DNA of 64,000 nucleotides from Palsa-504 sp963834685 (GTDB taxonomy: Bacteria; Actinomycetota; Actinomycetes; Streptosporangiales; Streptosporangiaceae): NCBI GenBank assembly GCA_963834685.1, contig CAWICW010000009.1, positions 310,001 through 374,000 on the forward strand, given 5' to 3'. The notes beneath the pieces are model-generated. The model ran no database searches, was not told the DNA's origin, and saw nothing but the letters and a program-made list of their open reading frames with translations. Both the position numbers and the translations under genes were made by a program. Shown here piece after piece: positions 1 to 8,141 of the stretch (its first letter is position 1; each line of letters opens with the position of its first letter).

Positions 1-1042
1 GCGTCTCGAACCGCCCGGTCGGCTGGGGGAATCCGTTCTCATCCAGTTCCATGGCCTCGATGGTCAGCTCCGGCCCGTCGAACGCGGTGATCGTGCGCAG
101 CCAGTTGATCCGCACCCCCTCACGCTCGGCCTCTTCGGCCTCCTCTTCGTGAGCGGGCATCTGGGCGCGGGTGCGGCGGTAGACGATGAGCGCGTCATTC
201 GCGCCGAGCCTGCGGGCGACCCGGGCGGCGTCCATGGCGGTGTTGCCGCCGCCGTAGACGGCGACCCGACGCCCGATCGCCGGCCGCTCACCCGAGGCGA
301 CGCTGCGCAGGAACGACAGCGCGTCCACGATCGGTCCCGCATCCTTGGCCGGGATGTCGACCCGCTTGGACAAGTGCGCGCCCACCGCGACGAAGGCCGC
401 GTCGAAGCCGCCTTCGCGCCGCTCCGCGTCCAGGTCCTCCACCCGGTGGCCCAGGGTGATCCGCACGCCCATCGCGGCGATCCGGTCCAGCTCGCCGTCC
501 AGGACGTCGCGTGGCATCCGGTAGGCCGGGATGCCGTATCGCATCATCCCGCCAGGCCGCTCGCCCGCATCCCTGATCTCGACCTCGTGGCCGAGCCGGG
601 CCAGGTGGTAGGCGGCGGAAAGGCCGCTCGGCCCGGCGCCGATGACCAGCACCCGCCTGCCGCTGCGGACCGGGGGCGGGTCGAACGACCACCCCCGCTG
701 GAGCGCGAGATCGCCGAGGAACCGCTCGACCGAGTGAATCGAGACGGCGCTGTCCAGGCTGGCGCGGTTGCAGACGCTCTCACACGGGTGGTAGCAGACC
801 CGGCCGTGGATCGCCGGCATCGGATTGTCAGCGACCAGTTGCCGCCACGCTCGCTCGTGGTCACCGGTCTCGGCGTGCGCCAGCCACGCTTGGATGTTCT
901 CCCCGGCCGGGCACCCGGCGTTGCACGGCGGCAGCAAGTCGACGTAGACGGGGCGCTGCTGGCGGACCGGGCCGGCGCGGGACCGCTCGTGCAGCAGATC
1001 CGGCAGCGGCGTAACGTCCTGTCGCTCTGGTCGCAAGGCCAT
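1..1042 (-). CDS. GltD-like FAD/NAD(P) oxidoreductase with N-terminal Fe-S domain (partial)
   Basis: This gene is cut by the left window edge; 347 codons are visible. It starts at ATG 1042 (MALRPERQDV). Residues 40-91 hold a cysteine set (CNAGCPAGENI at 40-50, then C83, C87 and C91) typical of the Fer4_20 iron-sulfur domain of glutamate-synthase small-subunit-like enzymes. A dinucleotide fold follows at about 131-145 (VLVIGAGPSG, FAD), and a second at VYGGGNTAMDAARVARRLGA (NAD(P)H). The family passes electrons from NAD(P)H through FAD and Fe-S centres to a partner; no GltB large subunit is in view, so the substrate is unknown. It lies downstream of the DosS-like kinase on the same strand, and a 7-bp inverted repeat sits 36 bp upstream of the start. 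Family assignment is firm; a role in low-oxygen redox balance is inferred from neighbours. Confidence 0.85.
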   Translation of the reverse strand, partial: MALRPERQDVTPLPDLLHERSRAGPVRQQRPVYVDLLPPCNAGCPAGENIQAWLAHAETGDHERAWRQLVADNPMPAIHGRVCYHPCESVCNRASLDSAVSIHSVERFLGDLALQRGWSFDPPPVRSGRRVLVIGAGPSGLSAAYHLARLGHEVEIRDAGERPGGMMRYGIPAYRMPRDVLDGELDRIAAMGVRITLGHRVEDLDAERREGGFDAAFVAVGAHLSKRVDIPAKDAGPIVDALSFLRSVASGERPAIGRRVAVYGGGNTAMDAARVARRLGANDALIVYRRTRAQMPAHEEEAEEAEREGVRINWLRTITAFDGPELTIEAMELDENGFPQPTGRFET

Positions 1043-1077
1043 ATCGGCTACGCTACGCCCACGTCACTGCCCAGCAT

Positions 1078-1095
1078 CAGGGCCTTTCGGCCCTG
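1078..1095. promoter_or_regulatory. Inverted repeat upstream of the oxidoreductase, possible DosR-type box or terminator
   Basis: CAGGGCC (1078-1084) and GGCCCTG (1089-1095) form perfect 7-bp arms around TTTC. The form GGGcCTTTCGGCCC resembles variants of the mycobacterial DosR box (core GGGACT). It lies 36 bp upstream of the oxidoreductase start and 13 bp downstream of the sensor kinase stop, so it could also be a terminator, although no T-run follows on either strand. Confidence 0.35.
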
Positions 1096-1108
1096 GCTTA
1101 CTCGTAGC

Positions 1109-2923
1109 CTAGGTCTGTCTTCCCAGAACGGGCTGGGGTGACTGGTGCGGGCGGGCGGTCCAGGTCAGCTGGGTGCCGCCATTTGCGGGGGTAGTCAGCT
1201 GGAAGATACCGCCGTTGCGTTCGGCGCGGCGGCGCATGCTGGACAGGCCGCTGGAGCGGGCGGGCGTACCGATGCCGCGGCCGTTGTCGGTGATGTCGAG
1301 GGTGATCAGCCCGTCCTGGAGCACCAGGGAGATGGTAACGGCGGTGGCGTGGGCATGGCGTGCGCAGTTGGACAGGGCTTCGCGGGTGACGGCGAGAATG
1401 TCATGAGCCAGCGCCTCGTCCGGACCGGGGTCGAGCGGGCCGGCGAAGCGGACGCCGGCGGCGAAGCCGAGCTGCGCGGTATGCTCGTTGATGATCTCCG
1501 TGACCCGGGCGGGTAGGCCAGCCGGGGTCTGGCGGGTCTGGTGGAGCCCGAAGATGCTGGTGCGGATCTTCTTGATGACCTCGTCCAGGGTGTCAACGTA
1601 GCCATTGACCCGTTCCGCGGCGGCCGGGTCGCAGCGGGCGGCATGGCCCTGCAGCCTCATGCCGAGAGCGAACAGCTCCTGGATGACATGGTCGTGCAGG
1701 TCGCCCGCGATCCGGTCGTGATCTTCGGCCTGAGCCAGGGTGATCTGGTCAGCGCGGGCCCGGGCGAGTTCCATCGCCACCGCGGCGTGGCCGGCGAAGG
1801 CGGCGGCCATGCCCAGGTCTGTCTCGGTGAATCCCGGGCGTACCGCCAGCCGGCCCAGCAGCAGCGCGCCGCGGACCTGTTCGCCGGCCGCCAGCGGCAC
1901 GACGATCAGCGGCCCCGTACCGACGCGCAGCACAGCGGCGGCCGCTTGGCGGCCCTCTCCGGTTACCAGGCTGGGCTTGCCGGTGCGGATCGCCTGCCCG
2001 GCCAGTGAGTCCGCCAGCGCCTCTACCTGGTTCATCATCCCGGCGGCGAGCTCGCCGGTGACGCCGGCGACAATGACCTGGTCTGCGCCGTGGGGCACGG
2101 CCAACGTGACGAAGTCCGCGTCCGCGGCGGCCGCGGCGAGCTGGGTGATCAGCGCGTGCGGCTGCACTGCCGCACCGGACAACAGCAAAGGTGTCAGCTC
2201 GGCGGAGGCGTCCAGCCAGCGGCGGCGCTGCTCGGATTCGGTGAAGCGCCGCGCGTTGGCGATCGCCGCGCCGGCCGCCGCGGCCAGCGCGATCGCCAGC
2301 TGTTCATCGTCCGCGGTGAACTGCCCGCCCCGGGACCGCTCGGTGAGGTACAGGTTGCCGAAGACCTCCTCCCCGATGCGGACCGGGACACCGAGGAAGC
2401 CGGTCATCGGCGGATGCCCCGGCGGGAACCCCGCCGACGCCGGATGACCGGACAGGTCAGCGAGCCGCAGCGGGACCGGCTGCCTGATCAGCAGCCCGAG
2501 GATCCCCCGGCCCCTGGGCAGGTCACCGATCCTGGCAACCAGCTCCTCGTCCATGCCTGCGTGCACGAACTGTTCCAGCTCTCCGTCGTGGCCCAGCACG
2601 CCGAGCGCCGCGTACCGGGCACCGACAAGGTCCCGGGCCGCCGCCACGATCTGCCGCAGCACCACCGGCAAGCTCAGCTCGCCGGCTACCAGGGCGGTGG
2701 CGCGCAGCAGCCCGCGCAGCCGCCCCTGGGTGGCCAGCACGTCATCGGCGCGGTCCACCAGCTGCACCAGCAGCTGATCCAGTTCCAGCCGCGGTATGTC
2801 AGGGAAACCCAGTCCGCTGACCGCGTCGGCGGCGCGGGCGCCACCCGGTGTTTCGGCAGCTGGCGGTGAACGGGGTTCATCTGTCCGGGCGGGATCCGCG
2901 GAGCTATCGATCCGAGTGTTCAT
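1109..2923 (-). CDS. DosS/DevS-like GAF-domain sensor histidine kinase
   Basis: A 604-residue protein close in length and layout to mycobacterial DosS/DosT (about 575). GAF-1 spans about 75-225, GAF-2 about 235-390, the HisKA_3 dimerisation helix holds LHDHVIQELFALGMRLQ with phospho-acceptor His410, and the C-terminal ATPase has REALSNCARHAHA and DNGRGIG. GAF-1 carries GHPPMTGFLGVPVR; His170 sits where DosS/DosT place the proximal haem ligand (HPPM), so O2, NO, CO or redox sensing by haem is likely, though haem binding itself is inferred. The start MNTRIDSS is taken at 2923; a site like half of a DosR box lies 55 bp upstream. Its probable partner, a DosR-like regulator, is not adjacent but about 31 kb away at 34185-34892. 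Confidence 0.92.
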   Translation of the reverse strand: MNTRIDSSADPARTDEPRSPPAAETPGGARAADAVSGLGFPDIPRLELDQLLVQLVDRADDVLATQGRLRGLLRATALVAGELSLPVVLRQIVAAARDLVGARYAALGVLGHDGELEQFVHAGMDEELVARIGDLPRGRGILGLLIRQPVPLRLADLSGHPASAGFPPGHPPMTGFLGVPVRIGEEVFGNLYLTERSRGGQFTADDEQLAIALAAAAGAAIANARRFTESEQRRRWLDASAELTPLLLSGAAVQPHALITQLAAAAADADFVTLAVPHGADQVIVAGVTGELAAGMMNQVEALADSLAGQAIRTGKPSLVTGEGRQAAAAVLRVGTGPLIVVPLAAGEQVRGALLLGRLAVRPGFTETDLGMAAAFAGHAAVAMELARARADQITLAQAEDHDRIAGDLHDHVIQELFALGMRLQGHAARCDPAAAERVNGYVDTLDEVIKKIRTSIFGLHQTRQTPAGLPARVTEIINEHTAQLGFAAGVRFAGPLDPGPDEALAHDILAVTREALSNCARHAHATAVTISLVLQDGLITLDITDNGRGIGTPARSSGLSSMRRRAERNGGIFQLTTPANGGTQLTWTARPHQSPQPVLGRQT

Positions 2924-2977
2924 GGCCTCTCCGCGGTCACCTAGACGAGCGGCAGTAGAGGCGGGGTCCGGGCGGGT

Positions 2978-2992
2978 AAGGCCGCAGTCCCA
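2978..2992 (-). promoter_or_regulatory. Candidate DosR-like box upstream of the sensor kinase
   Basis: Read on the minus strand the site is GGGACTGCGGCCTT. It contains the GGGACT half-site of the DosR consensus, but the second half is weak. It lies 55 bp upstream of the DosS-like start. This is pattern matching by eye only. Confidence 0.25.
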
Positions 2993-3022
2993 GTTAACGG
3001 CATTAACGAGTCCGGCACAAGC

Positions 3023-3208
3023 TCACGGGCCGCCGGGCTCGCCGCCCTGCTGCCGGGACGGCTCCGCGCACTGCCCGGCAAGCCTGCCGTACTGCCGCCC
3101 GAAGCCCCTGATCTCGGTCACGGTCAGCCCGGGGACACGGCTGGCGATCAGAACCTGGACGAGTTCGTAGAGCTTGTCCGGCCTGATGATGGCGGTGATC
3201 AATTTCAT
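3023..3208 (-). pseudogene. Truncated PII (GlnB/GlnK-like) signal protein, N-terminal half only
   Basis: From ATG 3208, preceded by AAAGGGCGGG as a plausible ribosome site, the frame reads MKLITAIIRPDKLYELVQ, then GLTVTEIRGFGRQYG. This is the first beta-alpha-beta unit of PII proteins up to the T-loop entrance. Family members are about 112 residues and continue with the T-loop (uridylylated Tyr51 region), the B-loop and the second beta-alpha-beta unit. Here the sequence changes after FGRQYG to a Gln/Gly/Pro-rich stretch and stops at 61 residues. I read the other two frames downstream and found no T-loop or second half, so this is a truncation and not a simple frameshift. It lies between the DosS-like kinase and the phosphofructokinase. 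A short functional peptide is possible, but a decayed gene is more likely. Confidence 0.7.
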
Positions 3209-3297
3209 GGGTGTCCCGCCCTTTCGCTGAGAGCTGGTCAATTCGCCGCCCGGCGATCACGCTCTTCACCCGGGCGCCGTGCGGATTACATGCGCCG

Positions 3298-3316
3298 GGC
3301 ACGTCAAGAACGTGCC
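3298..3316. promoter_or_regulatory. Perfect 7-bp inverted repeat upstream of the PII remnant
   Basis: GGCACGT (3298-3304) and ACGTGCC (3310-3316) are separated by 5 bp. The dyad lies about 90 bp upstream of the PII start, in the 268-bp gap before the phosphofructokinase stop. The shape fits a dimeric regulator site; the regulator is unknown. The rest of the gap 3209-3476 shows no gene. Confidence 0.3.
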
Positions 3317-3476
3317 GGGCCGAAACCTGAGTCCTGCGTATGCGGTTAGCAGGAGTAGTGCAGGTCAGGGTCGTGGCGGTGGATGCGGCACAGTGGGTCG
3401 TCTTGGGCTCCCGACCTTCCCGTAGACGGTCTGATCTAGGTTCCCTCGGCGGTCCGGGCGGCTCGGCGCCCGGGGC

Positions 3477-4754
3477 TCAGCGCTCGGCGAGATAGCCGTG
3501 CCGGTCGCGGAAGCCCTCGGGCGTGAGCCCGCAGGCCGCTGCGATCGGGCGGAGCTTGTCCGGGTCCTCGAGGTCTTCGCGGTCCAGCCGGATCATGTAC
3601 TCGCGGGCCACCCGGTACGAGCTGGACTCGACGTTCACCAGCCGGATCCGCACCCGCCCGGTCTCGGGGTCGCTGAACGACCCGAAGGGCAGCGGCACCA
3701 TGTGCCCGTCCTGGATCGTGACCATGCCGCCGGGCTCGTCGCCCGCCAGCACCCGCTTGAGGTAGTCGACGGCGCCGTAGCCGAGGTCACGGGTGTACTC
3801 GATGTCGAACGGGATGGGGGGCGCGCACCGCAGCTCGTAGCCGATGCTCTTCCCCTCGACCGTGACGTTCTGCCCTCGTTCCTTGAAGCGGTCCTTGACC
3901 TGCTTGGCCAGCAGGCGGTCCAGCTCGAGCTCGGCCAGCCGGACGTTGCCGTGCTCGTCTCGCTCCACCTCCGGCATGGCCTTGCGCAGCTCATCTTGGG
4001 GCAGGCGAAGGCCGATGCCCTCGGAGAGCACCGCCACGCCGAAGGGGCGGCCGTGGGCGATCCGCTTGAGCATCGAGGTCTCCAGGACGTCCACCAGGCG
4101 CGATAGCCGGAGGGGCTCATCGCGGGGGAACTCCTCGGCGATCACCGTGAGGGTGGCCCCGGCCGACTTCCCGATGCCCAGCGCCAGGTGGCCGGCCGAC
4201 CGGCCCATGGCCACCACCAGGTACCACCGCTGGGTGGTGATGGCGTCGGTCATCAGGTTGTTGACGATCTGGACTCCGACGCTCCTGGCAGTCTCGAAGC
4301 CGAAGGTCGGCGTCCCGCCCGGCAGCGGCAGGTCGTTGTCGATGGTCTTCGGCACGTGCGCCACGCGCAGGCCCCCGCCGGCCGCCGCGGCCAGCCGGGA
4401 CGCCGAAAACGCGGTATCGTCCCCGCCGATCGTCACCAGCGCGCCGATCCCGAGCTTCTGCAGCGACTCCAGACAGGCGTGCAGCCTCCACTCCGGGTCG
4501 GCGGCCTCCTCGTCGCGCACCGTCGGGTTGGCCCGCGAGGTCCGGATAATCGACCCGCCCTGGACGTGGATCCTCGACACGTCCATGATGGACAGGGGCC
4601 GCGCCTCCTCGATCCGCCCCTCGATCAGGTGCTGGAAGCCGTCCATAATCCCCAGCACGTCCCACCCGGAGTTCCGGGCCTCGATCGTGGCAGCAGAGAT
4701 GACCGAGTTCATCCCCGGGGCGGGGCCGCCCCCGCACAAGATCCCCAGCCTCAC
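3477..4754 (-). CDS. 6-phosphofructokinase, pyrophosphate-dependent type by signature
   Basis: Start chosen at GTG 4754 (VRLGILCGGGPAPGMN), because the glycine-rich nucleotide/phosphate loop begins there; 425 residues result. Upstream in-frame sequence is low-complexity and unlike the family. Two positions separate ATP- from PPi-dependent enzymes: this protein has GGDDT at 110-114 (Asp113 where ATP enzymes have Gly) and PKTIDND at 135-141 (Lys136 where ATP enzymes have Gly). Both match PPi-dependent phosphofructokinases, which convert fructose 6-phosphate and PPi reversibly to fructose 1,6-bisphosphate. The catalytic TIDND core is intact. It is divergent from the trehalose synthase gene and follows the redox-sensor genes, consistent with ATP-sparing glycolysis under low oxygen. 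Phosphoryl-donor specificity is inferred from residues, not shown. Confidence 0.9.
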   Translation of the reverse strand: MRLGILCGGGPAPGMNSVISAATIEARNSGWDVLGIMDGFQHLIEGRIEEARPLSIMDVSRIHVQGGSIIRTSRANPTVRDEEAADPEWRLHACLESLQKLGIGALVTIGGDDTAFSASRLAAAAGGGLRVAHVPKTIDNDLPLPGGTPTFGFETARSVGVQIVNNLMTDAITTQRWYLVVAMGRSAGHLALGIGKSAGATLTVIAEEFPRDEPLRLSRLVDVLETSMLKRIAHGRPFGVAVLSEGIGLRLPQDELRKAMPEVERDEHGNVRLAELELDRLLAKQVKDRFKERGQNVTVEGKSIGYELRCAPPIPFDIEYTRDLGYGAVDYLKRVLAGDEPGGMVTIQDGHMVPLPFGSFSDPETGRVRIRLVNVESSSYRVAREYMIRLDREDLEDPDKLRPIAAACGLTPEGFRDRHGYLAER

Positions 4755-5106
4755 GCCCCCATCGTTCCAGCAACGAGGCGTTCCCGACAAGCGCACCGGC
4801 CCCGGACCCCCGAACCATGCTCCATCACAAATTCCAGCGGCACCATGCGTCACGAAGCACGATTCACCGAGGCGCGGCGGCCGGTCTTCCCGCCAGTAAG
4901 GCGCCTGCTCGCGGCTCGCCGGCACTGTCAGCCCGGAAGTCGCTGGCGCTGGGCGATCGCGGCCTGCGGATCCTGTGGCCCGTACCGATATGCTTGATCG
5001 TCGGTGAGTGACCGTGGTTGACCCTCATCGCCCGTGCTGAGTCACGTAGCGGGCACGTCACGCCTTGATCAGCGGTCCGGCCGGGCGCGACCGGAAGGCG
5101 GATGCC
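4755..5106. other. Divergent intergenic region without a supportable gene
   Basis: This is 352 bp between the starts of the phosphofructokinase (minus) and the trehalose synthase (plus). It should hold both promoters. Short open frames exist but show no family resemblance or ribosome site. I see no convincing DosR-like palindrome in it. GGAAGG at 5091-5096 is the ribosome site of the downstream GTG start. Confidence 0.5.
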
Positions 5107-6531
5107 GTGAGCCTGGTGCATGCGGTGGAGGTGCCGCGGCTGCGCGTGTCCCGGCTGGAGCCGGTCATCGGCGCCCCGCGGTATGCGGAGCTGGCCCGGA
5201 CCGCCGGCCAGGTCCGGCAGGTGCTGGCCGGGCGCACCATCTGGAACGTCAACTCGACCGCGGCCGGCGGCGGGGTCGCCGAGATGCTGCAGGTCCTGGT
5301 CGGGTACGTGCAGGATCTGGACATCCCCATCGGCTGGCTGGTGATCACCGGCGACGCCGGGTTCTTCGCCATCACCAAGCGGCTGCACAATCAGATCCAC
5401 GGCAGCCTGTCCGGCGCCCCGCTCGGCGCGGCGGAGGCCGGTCATTACACGGAGATGCTGGCTGCGAACGCGGTGGAGCTGGCGGCCCGGGTCCGGCCCG
5501 GCGATGTGGTGCTGCTGCACGACCCGCAGACCGCGGGCCTGGCCGCGCCGCTGGCGCAGGCGGGCGCCCGGGTGGTATGGCGCTGCCATATCGGCCTGGA
5601 CTGGGAGAACAAGGCGACCCGGGCCGGGTGGGACTTCCTGCGGCCGCACCTGGCCGCAGCGGAGGCGTTCGTGTTCTCCCGCCGGGAATACGTCCCGTCG
5701 TGGATCCCCGCTGGCCAGGCGTGGATCATCCCGCCGTCGATCGACCCGTTCTCCCCGAAGAACCAGCCACTCGCCGCCGGCGCCGTGCGGGCCATCTTGG
5801 CGAAGCTGGGCGTGCTGGATGGCGCGGCGCCGGCGGTGCCCGCCACGTTCGTGCGCCGCGACGGCGATATGGACGTCGTCACCAGGCCAGCGGTCATCAT
5901 CGGCGAGGGCCGCCCCGGACCCGGTGATCCGGTACTGCTGCAGGTCTCCCGCTGGGACCGGCTCAAGGACATGGCCGGGGTCATGCGCGGCTTCGCCGAC
6001 CACGTCGCGCCCGACGGTGACGGGTACCTGATGCTGGTCGGCCCCGCGGTCACCGACGTGAGCGACGACCCGGAGGGCGCCGCGGTCTACGGTGAGTGCC
6101 TGCTGCAGTGGCGCGATCTGAGCCCCGCGGCCCGGACGCGGATCCTGCTGGTGACCCTGCCGCTAGCTGACATTGACGAGAACGCGGCCATGGTCAACGC
6201 GTTGCAGCGGCACGCCGCCGTCATCGCGCAGAAGAGCCTGGCGGAAGGGTTCGGGCTGACCGTCGCGGAGGGGATGTGGAAGGGACGGCCGGTCATCGGC
6301 TCAGCGGTCGGCGGGATCATCGACCAGATCGCCGAGGGCACCGGAATCCTGCTGCCCGATCCCGCCGACCTGGCGGCATTCGGATCAGCAGCCCGCCGCC
6401 TGCTCCGCGACCAGGACCAGGCCGCGCGGATGGGGCAGGCCGCCCACGCCCACGTCCGCGAGCAGTACGTCGGCGACGTGCACCTGCTGCACTACGCCAC
6501 GCTGCTCAGCGCCCTGATCGGCGGAGACTAA
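5107..6531 (+). CDS. Trehalose synthase (TreT-like), GT4-family glycosyltransferase
   Basis: GTG 5107 is preferred because GGAAGG lies at suitable spacing just upstream; the product is 474 residues. The N-terminal half contains IWNVNSTAAGGGVAEMLQ, the glycine-rich acceptor loop typical of TreT/trehalose phosphorylase-type GT4 enzymes, then WRCHIGLD and a linker. The C-terminal Rossmann half has VSRWDRLKD (donor phosphate contacts) and the EX7E motif in EGFGLTVAEGMWKGRPVIGS. TreT joins NDP-glucose and glucose to give trehalose, or works in reverse. Trehalose is a stress protectant and storage sugar, which suits the neighbouring dormancy-type genes. Trehalose phosphorylase activity cannot be excluded. 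The gene converges on an acyl-CoA ligase with 42 bp between them. Confidence 0.8.
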   Translation: MSLVHAVEVPRLRVSRLEPVIGAPRYAELARTAGQVRQVLAGRTIWNVNSTAAGGGVAEMLQVLVGYVQDLDIPIGWLVITGDAGFFAITKRLHNQIHGSLSGAPLGAAEAGHYTEMLAANAVELAARVRPGDVVLLHDPQTAGLAAPLAQAGARVVWRCHIGLDWENKATRAGWDFLRPHLAAAEAFVFSRREYVPSWIPAGQAWIIPPSIDPFSPKNQPLAAGAVRAILAKLGVLDGAAPAVPATFVRRDGDMDVVTRPAVIIGEGRPGPGDPVLLQVSRWDRLKDMAGVMRGFADHVAPDGDGYLMLVGPAVTDVSDDPEGAAVYGECLLQWRDLSPAARTRILLVTLPLADIDENAAMVNALQRHAAVIAQKSLAEGFGLTVAEGMWKGRPVIGSAVGGIIDQIAEGTGILLPDPADLAAFGSAARRLLRDQDQAARMGQAAHAHVREQYVGDVHLLHYATLLSALIGGD

Positions 6532-6573
6532 CACCACGGTCACCGCCGGTCGGGCGGGGAATGCCGAGCAGCA

Positions 6574-8097
6574 TCAACCGCCGGCCAGCTCGTTCTTCAA
6601 GATCTTGCCAGTGGGTCCGAGCGGAAGCGCGTCCAGGAAGACGACGGATCGCGGATACTTGTAGGCGGCCAGCCGCTCCTTGGTCAAGGCAATCAGCTCC
6701 TGTTCTGTTGCCGTGTGATCGCGCTTCAGCACGCAGTAGGCCCTGACCTCCTCGCCGAGCCGCTCGTCCGGGATTCCTACGACCGCAACCTGGTCCACTG
6801 CGGGATGCAGGTACAGCACGTCCTCGACCTCTCGCGGATAGACGTTGTAGCCGCCGCGAATAATGAGGTCTTTCTTACGGTCGACGATGAAATAGAACCC
6901 CTCTTCGTCCCGATACCCGAGGTCGCCAGTGCGCAGCCATCCGTCGGTTATCGTCTCTGCGGTCGCCTCCGGACTCTTGTAGTATCCCTTCGTGATGGCG
7001 TGCCCGCGGAGCACGAATTCGCCTATGTTCTCCCGGCCCGGCGGAAGCTGCTGGCCCTCGTCGTCCCGCACCTGCATGTCCACGCCCCAGATCGGCTTGC
7101 CGACACTGTAGGGTTTGCGGTCGTCGCGGCGGTTGGCCGTGGCTAGCGGCCCGCTTTCGGTCAGACCGTACAGCTCGAGAATGACCACCCCGAACTTCCG
7201 CTCGAAGTTATCGAGGAATTCAGCGGGCAGCGCTGCCCCTGCCGAACCCGCGATGCGGAGGGAAGATGTGTCGTAGTCTGCGAGCCTGGGATGCTGCAGC
7301 AGGGCGTGGTACATGGTCGGGACGCCGTGAAAGATCGTCGCCTTGTCCTGCTGTATGACCTCCAGCATCTGGCTGGCGTCGAAGCGGGTCATGAGCCTCA
7401 GCGCACCGCCGGCGAGCACGGTCGAGTTAAGCACGCCGGAGAGGCCGAGCGTGTGGAACATCGGCGCGACCGCCACCATGATGTCGGCCTCGGTCATCTC
7501 GAAGCCCTGCCGGTGCGCGTCAGCGTTCATGAACAGCTCGAAGTGGCTCAGCTGGACGCCCTTCGGCTGACCGGTCGTCCCGGAAGTGAACAGGATTACG
7601 GCCGTATCGCCCGGGTCCCGCTGCGCGTACGGCGGCGGCTCGGGCTGGTCACCTGCGAGGAGCTCCTCGAAATCTATGCCGATGCCGTCCTCCTCGTGCT
7701 GTCCGGCCGCGACGATGAACATTTTCTCCACCCCGGCCGAGCCGGCTCCCTTCGCCGCCTCGGAGATCGTGCCTGCTGACGTGATCACCGCCCTGGCGTC
7801 GGAGTCGCCCAGGGTGTAAGCGATCTCGGGTGCTTTCAGCAGCACGTTCATCGGGACCACGACACCCCCGGTCTTGAGGATGCCGAAGTACGCCATGAGA
7901 AACTGCGGGATGTTCGGCAGCTGAAGGCCGACCGCGATCCCGGGCTCGATGCCGTGCCGCCGCAGGTTCGCGGCGACACGGTCAGACGCCGCATCCAGCT
8001 CGGCGTACGTCATCGAGCCCTGGTCGTAGATCACGGCCTTCTTGCCGGGCCACCGCTTAGCCGATTCGTGCAGAACAACTGCCAGGTTGAAGCCCAT
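6574..8097 (-). CDS. Fatty-acid/long-chain acyl-CoA ligase (AMP-forming)
   Basis: A 507-residue ANL-superfamily enzyme that activates a carboxylic acid via an acyl-adenylate to the CoA thioester. The P-loop is ILFTSGTTGQPKGVQLSH, the A5 region LYGLTESGP, the A7/A8 hinge GWLRTGDLGYRDEEGFYFIVDRKKDLIIRGG (given as a span) and the C-terminal lysine motif GPTGKILKNEL. The start MGFNLAVVL has GAGGAGGT upstream at good distance. It lies 44 bp downstream of an acetate-type transporter on the same strand, so the pair may take up and activate a short or medium acid. Chain-length specificity cannot be read from sequence. Confidence 0.9.
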   Translation of the reverse strand: MGFNLAVVLHESAKRWPGKKAVIYDQGSMTYAELDAASDRVAANLRRHGIEPGIAVGLQLPNIPQFLMAYFGILKTGGVVVPMNVLLKAPEIAYTLGDSDARAVITSAGTISEAAKGAGSAGVEKMFIVAAGQHEEDGIGIDFEELLAGDQPEPPPYAQRDPGDTAVILFTSGTTGQPKGVQLSHFELFMNADAHRQGFEMTEADIMVAVAPMFHTLGLSGVLNSTVLAGGALRLMTRFDASQMLEVIQQDKATIFHGVPTMYHALLQHPRLADYDTSSLRIAGSAGAALPAEFLDNFERKFGVVILELYGLTESGPLATANRRDDRKPYSVGKPIWGVDMQVRDDEGQQLPPGRENIGEFVLRGHAITKGYYKSPEATAETITDGWLRTGDLGYRDEEGFYFIVDRKKDLIIRGGYNVYPREVEDVLYLHPAVDQVAVVGIPDERLGEEVRAYCVLKRDHTATEQELIALTKERLAAYKYPRSVVFLDALPLGPTGKILKNELAGG

Positions 8098-8141
8098 CCG
8101 AAATTACCTCCTCGGCTTCTGATCGTCTGTGCGGTAGACCG

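Noticed and set aside
4864..6003. A 379-codon minus-strand frame opposite the trehalose synthase
   Set aside because: No recognisable domain; the plus-strand gene has strong motifs, so this is a shadow.
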